From assembly GCF_016641735.1 (NCBI RefSeq), contig NZ_JAEDAO010000001.1, positions 3,534,001 through 3,598,000 on the forward strand: a stretch of DNA of 64,000 nucleotides, given 5' to 3'. The position numbers were made by a program, and so were the translations under genes. The stretch's first letter is position 1; the number at the start of each line of letters is the position of its first letter. Below the pieces are notes generated by a model that was given only the letters and a program-made list of their open reading frames with translations, was not told the DNA's origin and did not search any database. Positions 44,103-52,672 of the stretch are shown in pieces. The stretch is from Ramlibacter algicola (GTDB taxonomy: Bacteria; Pseudomonadota; Gammaproteobacteria; Burkholderiales; Burkholderiaceae_C).

Positions 44103-46583
44103 CTAGCCCTGCCGCGGGGCATCGCGCTCCATGTCGCGCAGGATGCGGTCGAGCCGCGTCGACAGTTGCTCGGTGGTCAGCTGCTCGCGGAAGCGCTCGA
44201 CCATCAGCGGCAGGCTCATGGGGCTGGGATGCCGCAACTCGGCCAGCACCAGCTCGCGCGCGCCGATGCGCTCGAGCGTCGCGCGCAGGCGCGACAGTTC
44301 CAGTTCCTGGCTGAGCACTTCCTGCTCGGCCTGCGACAGCAGCAGGTTGCCGCTGTCGTACTTGCGAAAGACCTCGTAGAACAGCCCGCTGGACGCCTGC
44401 AACTGGCGCAGGCTCTTGGGCTGGCCGGGATAGCCGCTGAACACGAGGCCGGCGACGCGCGCGATCTCGCGGAAGCGGCGCTGCGCGAGTTCGGTCGAGT
44501 TGAGCGACGCGAGCACGTCGTGCAGCAGGTCCCCGACCGCGAACACGCTGCGGTCGAGCACCGGGCCGAGGTCGAACGGCTCCGCGCTCACCAGTTCGAA
44601 GCCGTAGTCGTTGACGGACAGGCTGAAGGTGTTCGGCCGTTCGCGCGCCAGGCGCCACGCGAGCAGGCTCGCCAGGCCCAGGTGCACGTGGCGGCCCGCG
44701 AACGGGTGAACGTACAGGTGCTGCCCCTCGCGCGAGCGGTAGGTTTCCAGCAGCACCATGCCGGGTGTCGGGATGCGCGACAGCCGCGCCTGCGTCTCCA
44801 GCATCGGCCGCGCGGCGCGCAGTTCGGGATGCGGGTACTCGCCGCGCGATGCCGTCAGCATCATCTCCAGCACCGCATCGCCCAGCTCGGTCGTGAGCGC
44901 CATCTTGCTGCCCTGCCAGGTCGGCACCGTGCCCTTCTTGCCGGTTGCCTTGCGCACGTACGCCGCCATCTCCTGCACGCGGACGAATTCCAGCAGCCGG
45001 CCCGCGAAGTAGAAGTGGTCGCCCTTGCGCAGCCGCGCGATGAAGCCCTCCTCGATCGTGCCCAGCGAGCCGCCGCTCAACCACTTCACCTGCATCGAGG
45101 CGTCGCTGACGATCGTGCCGACGGACAGGCGATGGCGGCGCGCGATGCCGCGGTCCGGCACGTGCCAGCGGCCGTGCTCGTCCTGCGCGATGCGGTGGTA
45201 TTCCGGGTAGGCCGACAGGCTCTCGCCGCCACGTTCGCAGAACACCAGCGCCCAGTCGAATTCGGCCCGCGTGAGCGCGCGGTACGACCAGGCGCTGCGC
45301 ACCTCCTCGTACAGCTCGCCGGCGTCGAAACCGCCCCCCAGTGCGATCGTCACCAGGTGCTGCACCAGCACGTCGAGCGGCTTCGCTGGCGCTTCCCGCC
45401 GTTCGACGCGGCCTTCCAGCGCTGCGACACGTGCTGCGGCTGCCTCGACGATCTCCAGCGTGTTGGTGGGGACCAGCGTGAGCCGGCTGGCCCGCCCCGG
45501 CGCGTGGCCGCTGCGCCCGGCGCGTTGCAGGATGCGGGCGACGCCCTTGGCGGACCCAATCTGCAGCACGCGCTCCACCGGCAGGAAGTCGACACCGAGA
45601 TCCAGCGACGACGTCGCGACCACCGCCTTCAGCGTGCCCTCCTTCAAGCCGAGCTCGACCCACTCGCGCGTGCCGCGGTCCAGCGATCCGTGGTGCAGCG
45701 CGATCTGCCCTGCCCACTCGGGCCGCGCCTCCAGCAGCAGCTGGTACCAGATCTCCGCCTGCGAGCGCACGTTGGTGAACACCAGCGTCGTCGAGGCCTT
45801 CTCGATCTCCTCCACCACCGGCACCTGCATGCCCTTGCCCAGGTGGCCGGCCCAGGTGTACTTGCCGGGATCGGGCGGGATCAGCGTGTCGATCAGCAAC
45901 TGCTTGTCGATGCGGCCGCGCACCAGCGCCGGCGCGGGCTGCGCATCCACGCCACACAGGACCGCCATCGCTTCCTCGAGGTTGCCCAAGGTCGCACTCA
46001 GTCCCCAGGAGACCAGCGCCGGGTTCAGGCGCCGCATCCGCGCCAGCGCCAGCTGCACCTGCACGCCGCGCTTGCTCCCCAGCAGTTCGTGCCATTCGTC
46101 GACCACCACGCCGTCGACGCCGGCCAGTTGCTCCACCGCGGACTCGCGCGTGAGCATGAGGCTGAGCGACTCGGGGGTCGTGACCAGCACGGTGGGCAGG
46201 CGACGGTCTTGCCGTGCACGCTCGGCGCTGTCGGTGTCGCCGGTGCGCTGGCCGATCGTCCAGGTCGGCGCGAGGTCCGCCAGGGGCTCACGCAACGCGC
46301 GCGTCGTGTCGGCGGCCAGCGCGCGCATCGGCGTCAGCCACAGAAGCCGCAGCGGCTCGGCGCCGCGGCCCGGCTGTCGCTGCGCGAGCAGGCGCTGCAG
46401 CAAGCCGAGCCAGACCGCGTAGGTCTTGCCCGAGCCGGTGGTCGCGTGCAGCAGGCCACTGCGGCCGCCGGCGATCGCGGCCCAGACTTCCTGCTGGAAC
46501 TGGAACGGCGCCCAGCCCCGCCCGGCCATCCAGCGCGCGGCGGTTTCCTGCGAGGGCTCGGTGCGGTCCATGCCGGCCGGCAT
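44103..46583 (-). CDS. Ligase-associated DEXH-box helicase, Lhr-like
   Basis: This 826-residue superfamily 2 helicase matches the type usually encoded with an ATP-dependent ligase and a metallo-beta-lactamase exonuclease in a DNA-end repair cluster. Motifs are HATTGSGKTYAVW (I), LTPMRALAAD (Ia), TTPESLSLML, DEWH (II), GLSATLGN (III), SSLDLGVDF and QRAGRSGH (VI). The C-terminal ~400 residues carry the Lhr-core winged-helix and beta-barrel parts. The start at 46583 or 46571 is uncertain. A 275 bp repeat begins 14 nt upstream, and the ligase and exonuclease lie ~8 kb away. Confidence 0.9.
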   Translation of the reverse strand: MPAGMDRTEPSQETAARWMAGRGWAPFQFQQEVWAAIAGGRSGLLHATTGSGKTYAVWLGLLQRLLAQRQPGRGAEPLRLLWLTPMRALAADTTRALREPLADLAPTWTIGQRTGDTDSAERARQDRRLPTVLVTTPESLSLMLTRESAVEQLAGVDGVVVDEWHELLGSKRGVQVQLALARMRRLNPALVSWGLSATLGNLEEAMAVLCGVDAQPAPALVRGRIDKQLLIDTLIPPDPGKYTWAGHLGKGMQVPVVEEIEKASTTLVFTNVRSQAEIWYQLLLEARPEWAGQIALHHGSLDRGTREWVELGLKEGTLKAVVATSSLDLGVDFLPVERVLQIGSAKGVARILQRAGRSGHAPGRASRLTLVPTNTLEIVEAAAARVAALEGRVERREAPAKPLDVLVQHLVTIALGGGFDAGELYEEVRSAWSYRALTRAEFDWALVFCERGGESLSAYPEYHRIAQDEHGRWHVPDRGIARRHRLSVGTIVSDASMQVKWLSGGSLGTIEEGFIARLRKGDHFYFAGRLLEFVRVQEMAAYVRKATGKKGTVPTWQGSKMALTTELGDAVLEMMLTASRGEYPHPELRAARPMLETQARLSRIPTPGMVLLETYRSREGQHLYVHPFAGRHVHLGLASLLAWRLARERPNTFSLSVNDYGFELVSAEPFDLGPVLDRSVFAVGDLLHDVLASLNSTELAQRRFREIARVAGLVFSGYPGQPKSLRQLQASSGLFYEVFRKYDSGNLLLSQAEQEVLSQELELSRLRATLERIGARELVLAELRHPSPMSLPLMVERFREQLTTEQLSTRLDRILRDMERDAPRQG

Positions 46584-46596
46584 TGTCGCCGCCGGG

Positions 46597-46871
46597 CTGG
46601 GAGCCTGCGCGGCAGAAAGACGGGTCCGCGTTGGGCCGAGAAGGGGCCAGAGGCTAGGCGCGGGCGCGGGTCCAGCCTGGCCGGCTGGACCCGTGGCCGC
46701 AACGACGCATCTGGCCCCTTATCGGCCCAACCCTTCGGGCCGTGACCAGAAACGCGTCATGCGTCGTTACAGCCTCCTTCTGTACATCGAGTACAGCGCG
46801 TCGGACCGCGCCTAGCCTGACGCGTTTCTGGTCGCGGCGCGGGCCCGTCTTTCTGCCGCGCAGGCTCCTAG
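46597..46871. mobile_element. 275 bp inverted-repeat element, copy 1 (MITE-like)
   Basis: The ends are inverted repeats of ~30 nt, CTRGGAGCCTGCGCGGCAGA followed by RAGACGGGYCCGCG. Inside lie nested palindromes. A 21 nt arm at 46631-46651 pairs with 46710-46730 with one mismatch. GGTCCAGCC/GGCTGGACC form an inner stem. A 19 nt arm at 46741-46759 pairs with 46818-46836 with one mismatch. CTGTAC/GTACAG lie between. There is no open frame of its own. It fills nearly all of the 309 nt between the helicase and SulP genes. Copy 2 at 51575-51849 is inverted, of identical length, with about 14 differences. Confidence 0.85.
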
Positions 46872-46892
46872 CGTCGCGTAAGCTCGGCGCCC

Positions 46893-48560
46893 ATGGTTTC
46901 ACTTTCGCGCTGGCTGCCGTTCCTGCGCTGGCCCCGTCCCGATGCCGCCCTGCTCCGCGGCGAAGTCATTGCGGCGATGACCGTCGCCGTCGTCATGATC
47001 CCGCAGTCGGTCGCGTACGCGCAGCTGGCCGGCATGCCCCTCGTCACCGGCCTGTACGCCACCTTCCTGCCGATGCTGGCCGCGGTGCTGTTCTCGGCTT
47101 CGACCCGGTTGTCCGTCGGCCCCTCCGCGCTGTCGAGCGTGCTGGTCGGCGCGTCGATGATCGGCATGGCCGAGCCGGGCAGCGCGCAGTGGATCGCGCT
47201 GGCGGTCTGGTTGGCGCTGCTGGCCGGCGCCGCGCAACTGGCGGTCGGCCTCACCCGCTCTGCCTGGACGCTGAACCTCGTGAGCTCGCCGGTGCTGGCG
47301 GGCTTCAGCCAGGCGGCGGCGGTGCTGATCATCGCGTCGCAATTGCCGCACCTGCTCGGGTTGCAAGGACCCTTGTCCAGCCTGCTGCACCAGCCCCGCT
47401 TCGAGATGGAAGGGCTGGCGTACGGTGTCGCGTGCGTGGTGCTGTTCGACCTGGGCAAGCGGTTCTGGCCGCGCGGCCCGACGGTGCTGATCGTGCTCGC
47501 AGCGACGGCGGTGATCTCCTTCCTCACCGGCTACGCGAGCCGCGGCAGCGTCGTCGGCGCGCTGCCGGCCGGCCTGCCCTCGTTCTACTGGCCCGCACTG
47601 CCGGACTGGGACCAGCTGCGCACGCTGGTGCCGCCGGCCCTCGTGATCGCGCTGGTGAGCTCGATGGAGATGGCCGCGAGCGCCAAGATCGAAAGCCAGC
47701 ACGACGGCAAGCGCTGGGACGCCAACCAGGACCTCGTCGGCCAGGGCGTGGGCAAGGTGGTGTCCGCCTTCTCCGGCAGCTTCCCCACCAGCACCTCGTT
47801 CTCGCGTTCCGCCATCACCCTGTACTCGGGCGCCAAGACGGGCTGGGCGACGGTCGCCGCGAGCCTGATCGTGCTGCTGGTGCTGGTGGCGCTGACGCCG
47901 GCGCTGTACCACGTGCCGAGCGCCGCGCTGTCCGCGGTGGTGGTGTCGGCGGTCATGGGGCTGCTCAAGCCGCGCGTGTTCAAGGTGCTGTGGGGCGTCG
48001 ACCGCGTGGAGGCGGTCACGGCGGCCATTACCGCCGTCGTCACTATCCTGTCCGCGCCGCGCATCTACTGGGGCGTGCTTGCGGGCGTGCTGCTCGGGCT
48101 GGCGCACTTCCTGTACCTGCGCCTGCATCCTCGCATCGTCGAAGTGGGCCTGCATCCCGACGGCAGCCTGCGCGACCGGCACCTGTGGAAGCTGGCGCCG
48201 ATCGCGCCGCAGACCTACGCGCTGCGCATGGACGCCGAACTCGATTTCGCTTCGGCCAGCGCGCTGGAGACGGCGGTCGTCGAACACCTGGCCGCCCAGC
48301 CGGACACGAAGCACGTGTGCCTCTTCGCGCAGCCGATCAACCGCGTCGATGCGACGGGCGTCGAGGTGTTCCGCGCGCTGCGCAAGCTGCTGGAGTCGCG
48401 CGGCGTCATGCTGCACCTGATCGGCGTCAAGTTGCCCGTCGAGCGCGTGCTGGAACGCGCTGGCGAACTGCAGGAAGGGCCGCTGCTGCGGCTCTATCGC
48501 ACCGACGCCGAGGCGCTGCTCGCCTTCGGGCGCTTCATGCGCGCGGACGAGCCGGCCTGA
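46893..48560 (+). CDS. SulP-family anion transporter with STAS domain
   Basis: This 555-residue inner-membrane transporter is of the SLC26/SulP type. The membrane domain spans ~20-400 with the family stretch VAVVMIPQSVAYAQLAGMPLVTGLYATFLP and GSFPTSTSFSRSAI. It is followed by a cytoplasmic STAS domain (~440-545; YALRMDAELDFASASALE, INRVDATGVEVFRALRKLL). Substrates of the family include sulfate, bicarbonate and dicarboxylates; which applies here is not visible. The start at 46893 is 21 nt after the repeat element. Its 3' end overlaps the converging gtrA-like gene by 26 nt. Confidence 0.9.
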   Translation: MVSLSRWLPFLRWPRPDAALLRGEVIAAMTVAVVMIPQSVAYAQLAGMPLVTGLYATFLPMLAAVLFSASTRLSVGPSALSSVLVGASMIGMAEPGSAQWIALAVWLALLAGAAQLAVGLTRSAWTLNLVSSPVLAGFSQAAAVLIIASQLPHLLGLQGPLSSLLHQPRFEMEGLAYGVACVVLFDLGKRFWPRGPTVLIVLAATAVISFLTGYASRGSVVGALPAGLPSFYWPALPDWDQLRTLVPPALVIALVSSMEMAASAKIESQHDGKRWDANQDLVGQGVGKVVSAFSGSFPTSTSFSRSAITLYSGAKTGWATVAASLIVLLVLVALTPALYHVPSAALSAVVVSAVMGLLKPRVFKVLWGVDRVEAVTAAITAVVTILSAPRIYWGVLAGVLLGLAHFLYLRLHPRIVEVGLHPDGSLRDRHLWKLAPIAPQTYALRMDAELDFASASALETAVVEHLAAQPDTKHVCLFAQPINRVDATGVEVFRALRKLLESRGVMLHLIGVKLPVERVLERAGELQEGPLLRLYRTDAEALLAFGRFMRADEPA

Positions 48561-48930
48561 AGGCGAAGTGCTTGCTGCCCAGGTAGTTGAACACCAGGGC
48601 GGCGACCGAAGCGATCGCGAACGGCACGATGGGCCGCGCGGCCATCGCCACGGACCCGAGCACCATGGCGGTGTAGATGCCGAAGTTGACGCTCGTGCCC
48701 ACCAGGCTCACGGCGACGTAGCGCACCAGGCTCGCGAGCGCCGATCCCTCGTCGCGGCCGGCGAAGGTGAAGCGGCGATTGAGCCACCACGTGGCGACCA
48801 CCGCCGCGGGGAACGACACGAGGCGGGCCGCGATCGGACCCCACCCGGCCCACACCAGCGCCTGCAGCAGGCCGCCGTCGACGGCGAAGCCGACGGTGCC
48901 CACGAGCGCGAATCGCAGCAGCGGCGTCAT
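48535..48930 (-). CDS. GtrA-family membrane protein
   Basis: This 131-residue protein has four membrane helices. The GtrA signature is LLRFALVGTVGFAVDGGLLQAL at the N-terminus and WWLNRRFTFAGR after helix two; helix four ends YLGSKHFAFR. GtrA proteins are thought to flip or handle polyprenyl-linked sugars. The ATG at 48930 overlaps the upstream stop by one base (TGATG); a GTG at 48933 (GTGA overlap) is an alternative. It is the last gene of GT2/GT-C/GtrA, which together resemble an O-antigen or lipid glycosylation module. Confidence 0.88.
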   Translation of the reverse strand: MTPLLRFALVGTVGFAVDGGLLQALVWAGWGPIAARLVSFPAAVVATWWLNRRFTFAGRDEGSALASLVRYVAVSLVGTSVNFGIYTAMVLGSVAMAARPIVPFAIASVAALVFNYLGSKHFAFRPARPRA

Positions 48931-50393
48931 CACACGAACACCCGCCAGTCGAGCAGGCGAGCCGCGATGCCGATGGCCACGACGCCCGCCACGATCGCAG
49001 CGCTGGTCACGAGGCCCCGGGGACGCGAGCGCATCGCCGCGAGGTGCGGGAAGGCGACGATGGTGGCCACGAGCGCGGCCAGCAGCGACCAGTAGTGGTA
49101 GCGCATGTCGGTGGCCACGCCGATCAGCAGGTACGCCCCCGAGTAGCCCAGGGCCGACACCGCCAGCACGCGCGCGAGTTGCACGGAAGGCACGGCCTGT
49201 TCACGCCGCAGCAGCACCAGCAGGCAGGCGGACCAGGTGAGCCAGGTGACGGGCCACACGAACGGGTTCTTGCGCAGCAGGTCCATGTGCACGTCGCGCT
49301 CGCTCACCACTTCCAGCGGCGGATGCGCGGGATCGCCGGTGCGGTACTCGGGCGTCAGCCGGATGTGCTTGAGCGGCACCGCGAACAGCAGCGCGGAGTT
49401 GAAGTGCTTCAGGCGGTGTTCGGCATACGCGATCGGGTGCGCGGCGATCGTCTTCGCCCATTGCGCCTCGAGGCCTTCGGGCAGCGTCTGCATGTCGGGG
49501 TTCGGGCGATGCACGCGGTCCGCGCAGCGTCCCCAGCTGCTCAGGCTGTCCCACCAGTACGGGCTGTAGCAGGACCGCAGGTCGGCCGCGGCGATGGTCG
49601 CCCGCGGCTCCAGCACCGACGGGTCGTTCGTGTGGACGGCGATCCCCATCAGGTCGTAGAGGAACAGCGATTGCGTCGCATGCTGCGGCGTCGGGTGGAA
49701 CAGCACCTTGTTCAGCACCATGCTCGCGGGAAGCGCGAGCACCGCGACCACCACGGCGGAGACCATGAGGCGGCCGCTGCGCATCCACGAAGCGGGTGCG
49801 AACGCCAGCAGCAGCAGCGGGCCCAAGCCGAAGATCGCGTTGGTGCGGACCATCGTGCCGTAGAACAGCAGCAGCGTGATGGCGATGCGCGCGGGCCAGG
49901 GCACCGGGCGCGCCTGGCTGCGGTAGAAGAACAGGGCTCCGGTCGCAGCCAGCCAGGCCACGGCCATGCCGACGTCCTTGACCACCTGCGCATTGACGTA
50001 GAGAAAGGGCGGAAAGGCGCCGGCCAGCACCATCGCGACCGCGAGCACCGGGTGATCAGCGCGGCGCAGCGATTCGGCCAGCAGGCCGAAGCCGGCCCAG
50101 TACAGCGCCAGGTGCAGCAGCAGCAGCGGCGCCGGACCTTCACCGAAGGGCAGCAGCCAGGACCACAGCCACGCCATGATCGGCGGGTGCCAGTCGCCGT
50201 ACTGGCCGGTCGTCGCCTGGCGCAGCTGCAGCACCGAGTCGTTGTTCATCACGCCCGGGTAGTGCAGCGCCAGGTTCGCCATGAACAGCGCGAAGGCGAG
50301 CGTGGGAATCCACAGGCCGGCCACCGCGGACAGCCTCGGCGCCGCGATGCGCGGGAAGGACCAGTCGAACAGGACGCCGGACTTCGGCTGCAT
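48930..50393 (-). CDS. Polytopic GT-C-like glycosyltransferase (putative)
   Basis: This 487-residue integral membrane protein has about ten to twelve hydrophobic segments. The first periplasmic loop contains NNDSVLQLRQATTGQYGDWHPPIMAWLWS. An acidic residue followed by an aromatic/His-Pro patch is typical of GT-C enzymes that use lipid-linked sugars. A large loop (~residues 240-385) holds YSPYWWDSLSSWGRCADR. The family is not certain, and the sugar and acceptor are unknown. It starts 3 nt after the GT2 gene and overlaps the gtrA-like start, so the three are coupled. Confidence 0.75.
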   Translation of the reverse strand: MQPKSGVLFDWSFPRIAAPRLSAVAGLWIPTLAFALFMANLALHYPGVMNNDSVLQLRQATTGQYGDWHPPIMAWLWSWLLPFGEGPAPLLLLHLALYWAGFGLLAESLRRADHPVLAVAMVLAGAFPPFLYVNAQVVKDVGMAVAWLAATGALFFYRSQARPVPWPARIAITLLLFYGTMVRTNAIFGLGPLLLLAFAPASWMRSGRLMVSAVVVAVLALPASMVLNKVLFHPTPQHATQSLFLYDLMGIAVHTNDPSVLEPRATIAAADLRSCYSPYWWDSLSSWGRCADRVHRPNPDMQTLPEGLEAQWAKTIAAHPIAYAEHRLKHFNSALLFAVPLKHIRLTPEYRTGDPAHPPLEVVSERDVHMDLLRKNPFVWPVTWLTWSACLLVLLRREQAVPSVQLARVLAVSALGYSGAYLLIGVATDMRYHYWSLLAALVATIVAFPHLAAMRSRPRGLVTSAAIVAGVVAIGIAARLLDWRVFV

Positions 50394-50396
50394 GCG

Positions 50397-51455
50397 TCAG
50401 CCCGCCTCGGACATCGCGATCGGCAACCCGGGCAGCGTGCGGTCCGGGTCCATGTCCATCTGCGCGGGCGCGGAGACGACGCGCAGGCGGGTGCCGGCAC
50501 GGCGGCCGACGTTCTCGGGCCAGGCCGGCGCGGGGATGTCGAGGTACGCGAGCCGCTTGAGTTCGCGGCGCGAATGCGTGACGGTGTCCAGGATCAGGCC
50601 GCACATCATCGACAGGAACGCCACCAGCATGATGCCCACCGACAGCACGGCGGTCGGCAGCCGCGGCACGAGGCCCGTGCGCATGAACTCCAGCACGATG
50701 GGCGCGGCGAGCCCCACCGACAGCAGCGACAGCGCGAGGAAGGTGCAGCTGAAGAACGCCAGCGGGCGCTCTTCCTTCACCAGCAGCGCGATCATGCGCA
50801 GGATGCGCAGGCCGTCCCGGATGGTGTTGAGCTTCGACGTGGAGCCCTCGGGACGGTCCTTGTAGCGCGTGGGCACTTCGGCGGTCTTCATGCGCAGTTC
50901 CAGCGCATGCACCGTGAGCTCGGTCTCGATCTCGAAGCCCGACGACGTGGCGGGGAACGACTTGACGAAGCGCCGCGAGAACACGCGGTAGCCCGACAGC
51001 ATGTCGCCGAACTGCTTGCCGAAGATCTGCTGCACGATGCCCGTGAGCAGGCGGTTGCCGAAGCGATGGCCGAAGCGGTACGCCTCCTTGATCTGCGTGA
51101 CGCGCGCGCCGTTGACCATGTCCAGCTGGCCATCGAGCAGCGTGCGCACCAGCGCGGGCGCGGCCGACGCGTCGTACGTGTCGTCGCCGTCGACCAGCAC
51201 GTAGACGTCGGCCTCGACGTCGCTGAACATGCGCCGCATCACGTTCCCCTTGCCGGGGAACGGCTCCTGGCCGACGATCGCGCCGGCCGCGGCCGCCACT
51301 TCGGCGGTGCGGTCGGTCGACGCGTTGTCGTAGACGTAGACGCGGGCACCGGGCAGCGCCCGGCGAAAGTCGCGCACCACCTGCCCGATGGCGACTTCCT
51401 CGTTGTAGCAGGGGATCAGGACCGCGATGTCGACGTGATCCAGCTCGTTGGTCAT
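50397..51455 (-). CDS. Family 2 glycosyltransferase, polyprenyl-phosphate sugar synthase type
   Basis: This 352-residue enzyme has a GT-A domain (residues ~8-230) with VLIPCYNEEVAIGQVV, the DxD-like VYVLVDGDDTYDA and GDMLSGYRVFSRRFVKSFP. Two C-terminal membrane helices follow (PLAFFSCTFLALSLLSVGLAAPIVL; LPTAVLSVGIMLVAFLSMMCGLI). This is the GtrB/DPM layout, so it probably makes a lipid-linked sugar used by the GT-C partner. The ATG at 51455 has GGAG upstream; the frame beyond runs into the repeat. It is first in the operon. Confidence 0.9.
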   Translation of the reverse strand: MTNELDHVDIAVLIPCYNEEVAIGQVVRDFRRALPGARVYVYDNASTDRTAEVAAAAGAIVGQEPFPGKGNVMRRMFSDVEADVYVLVDGDDTYDASAAPALVRTLLDGQLDMVNGARVTQIKEAYRFGHRFGNRLLTGIVQQIFGKQFGDMLSGYRVFSRRFVKSFPATSSGFEIETELTVHALELRMKTAEVPTRYKDRPEGSTSKLNTIRDGLRILRMIALLVKEERPLAFFSCTFLALSLLSVGLAAPIVLEFMRTGLVPRLPTAVLSVGIMLVAFLSMMCGLILDTVTHSRRELKRLAYLDIPAPAWPENVGRRAGTRLRVVSAPAQMDMDPDRTLPGLPIAMSEAG

Positions 51456-51574
51456 GGCTTGCTCCTCGCGCATGGGCCCCGGCGTGGGACTCGAACGGCG
51501 CATGCAGAAGATGCTAGGAGCGCGTGCGGTCGGGCAGGAGACTGGTGGCTCCTTGGAGCCATGGCCCGCTGGTG

Positions 51575-51849
51575 CTGGGAGCCTGCGCGGCAGAGAGACG
51601 GGCCCGCGCCGCGACCAGAAACGCGTCAGGCTAGGCGCGGCCGACGCGCTGTACTCGACGTACAGAAGGAGGTCCGTAACGACGCATGGCGCGTTTCTGG
51701 TCACGGCCCGAAGGGTTGGGCCGATAAGGGGCCATATGCGTCGTTGCAGCCACGGGTCCAGCCACCCAGGCTGGACCCGCGCCCGCGCCTAGCCTCTGGC
51801 CCCTTCTCGGCCCAACGCGAGCCCGTCTCTCTGCCGCGCAGGCTCCTAG
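51575..51849. mobile_element. 275 bp inverted-repeat element, copy 2 (inverted relative to copy 1)
   Basis: This is the reverse-complement relative of 46597-46871, with the same length, terminal inverted repeats and internal palindromes. It ends one nt from the stop codon of the DUF429 gene. Together with the ~119 nt leader of the GT2 gene it accounts for the gene-free stretch 51456-51850. No target-site duplication is obvious. Confidence 0.85.
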
Positions 51850-51850
51850 G

Positions 51851-52672
51851 TCAGGCGCTGACGATCCAGCCTTCGAGCGGGTCCAGCGCTTCAGGCAGGC
51901 CCCAGCGCGGGGGGCCTTCGCGCGCAGCCCAGCCGGCCTGCACCAGGCACAGCACCGCGTCGAGCGCGTCGCCGCTCGCGTCCTCGGCCAGCGCGTCGCG
52001 CTGCGCATGGCTGAGCTTGAGGCGCAGGCCCAGCCGGGACGTGCCGGCCTCGAGCGCCGTGACGATGTCCTTGCGCGCGATCAGCCGCTCGGGCGTGTGC
52101 TTGGCGCGGTCGTCGTTCTTGTAGCTGCGACGGCCGATGAGCTCGCGGGCGAGCAGGCCCGGGTACGCCTCGAGCGCCACGCGTGAGGGATCCCCTGCAT
52201 GCAGGCCCGGAATGTCGACGCCTGCCTCCAGCACCAGCGGCAATGCGGCGTGCAGCATCCACGCCACCGGCGGGTTGACCCACTTCATCGATGGGCTGGA
52301 GCCGGCCAGCCGGTCGAACGCGCGGTGTGCGAACTTCTGCCCCGCCGGTCGCGCGTCGCAGAACGCGGCGAAGCGCGCACGGATCTCGTCGCGCGGCATC
52401 GCGCAGTAGTGGCGGATGCAGGCCAGCCAGTCGGTGGGCCAGCCGAGCTCCTCGACCAGCTCGCGCGGCAGGCCGAACGGGAAGTCGAAGCCACCGATCC
52501 ACGGGCCGGGCGCAGCGAGCCAGTCACCGAACTGCTGCAGCGTCGGCAGCCGCTCGAGGCGATCGAGCACGACACGGTCCTGCACCAGCCGGCCGAAGGC
52601 CAGCACGATCGACTTGCGCTTCGAAGGGGCGCTCGAGAAGTCGCAGCCGACGAGCGCCGTGTCCCCGCTCAC
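51851..52672 (-). CDS. DUF429 family protein
   Basis: This 273-residue protein resembles DUF429, a family of unknown function with an RNase H-like fold. Visible stretches are VGCDFSSAPSKRKSIVLAFG (an early Asp as in RNase H folds), WIGGFDFPFGLPRELVEELGW, and RVALEAYPGLLARELIGRRSYKN. Near the end, ALAEDASGDALDAVLCLVQAGWAAREG holds acidic residues that would complete a metal site. The GTG at 52672 overlaps the thioesterase stop (GTGA), fixing the start. The repeat element begins one nt beyond its stop. Confidence 0.82.
   Translation of the reverse strand: MSGDTALVGCDFSSAPSKRKSIVLAFGRLVQDRVVLDRLERLPTLQQFGDWLAAPGPWIGGFDFPFGLPRELVEELGWPTDWLACIRHYCAMPRDEIRARFAAFCDARPAGQKFAHRAFDRLAGSSPSMKWVNPPVAWMLHAALPLVLEAGVDIPGLHAGDPSRVALEAYPGLLARELIGRRSYKNDDRAKHTPERLIARKDIVTALEAGTSRLGLRLKLSHAQRDALAEDASGDALDAVLCLVQAGWAAREGPPRWGLPEALDPLEGWIVSA

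Noticed and set aside
43845-46745. Plus-strand open frame of ~966 codons over the helicase
   Set aside because: Antisense of a helicase with all its motifs; composition is arginine- and glutamine-rich without domains.
51514-51522. CTAGGAGCG resembling the start of the 275 bp element's terminal repeat
   Set aside because: Only about eight matching bases; too short to call a truncated third copy.
49044-52124. Very long open frame (~1026 codons) on the plus strand across the glycosyltransferase operon
   Set aside because: Antisense shadow of three real minus-strand genes in GC-rich DNA; His/Arg/Gln-rich composition and no recognisable domain. It also runs through the repeat element.
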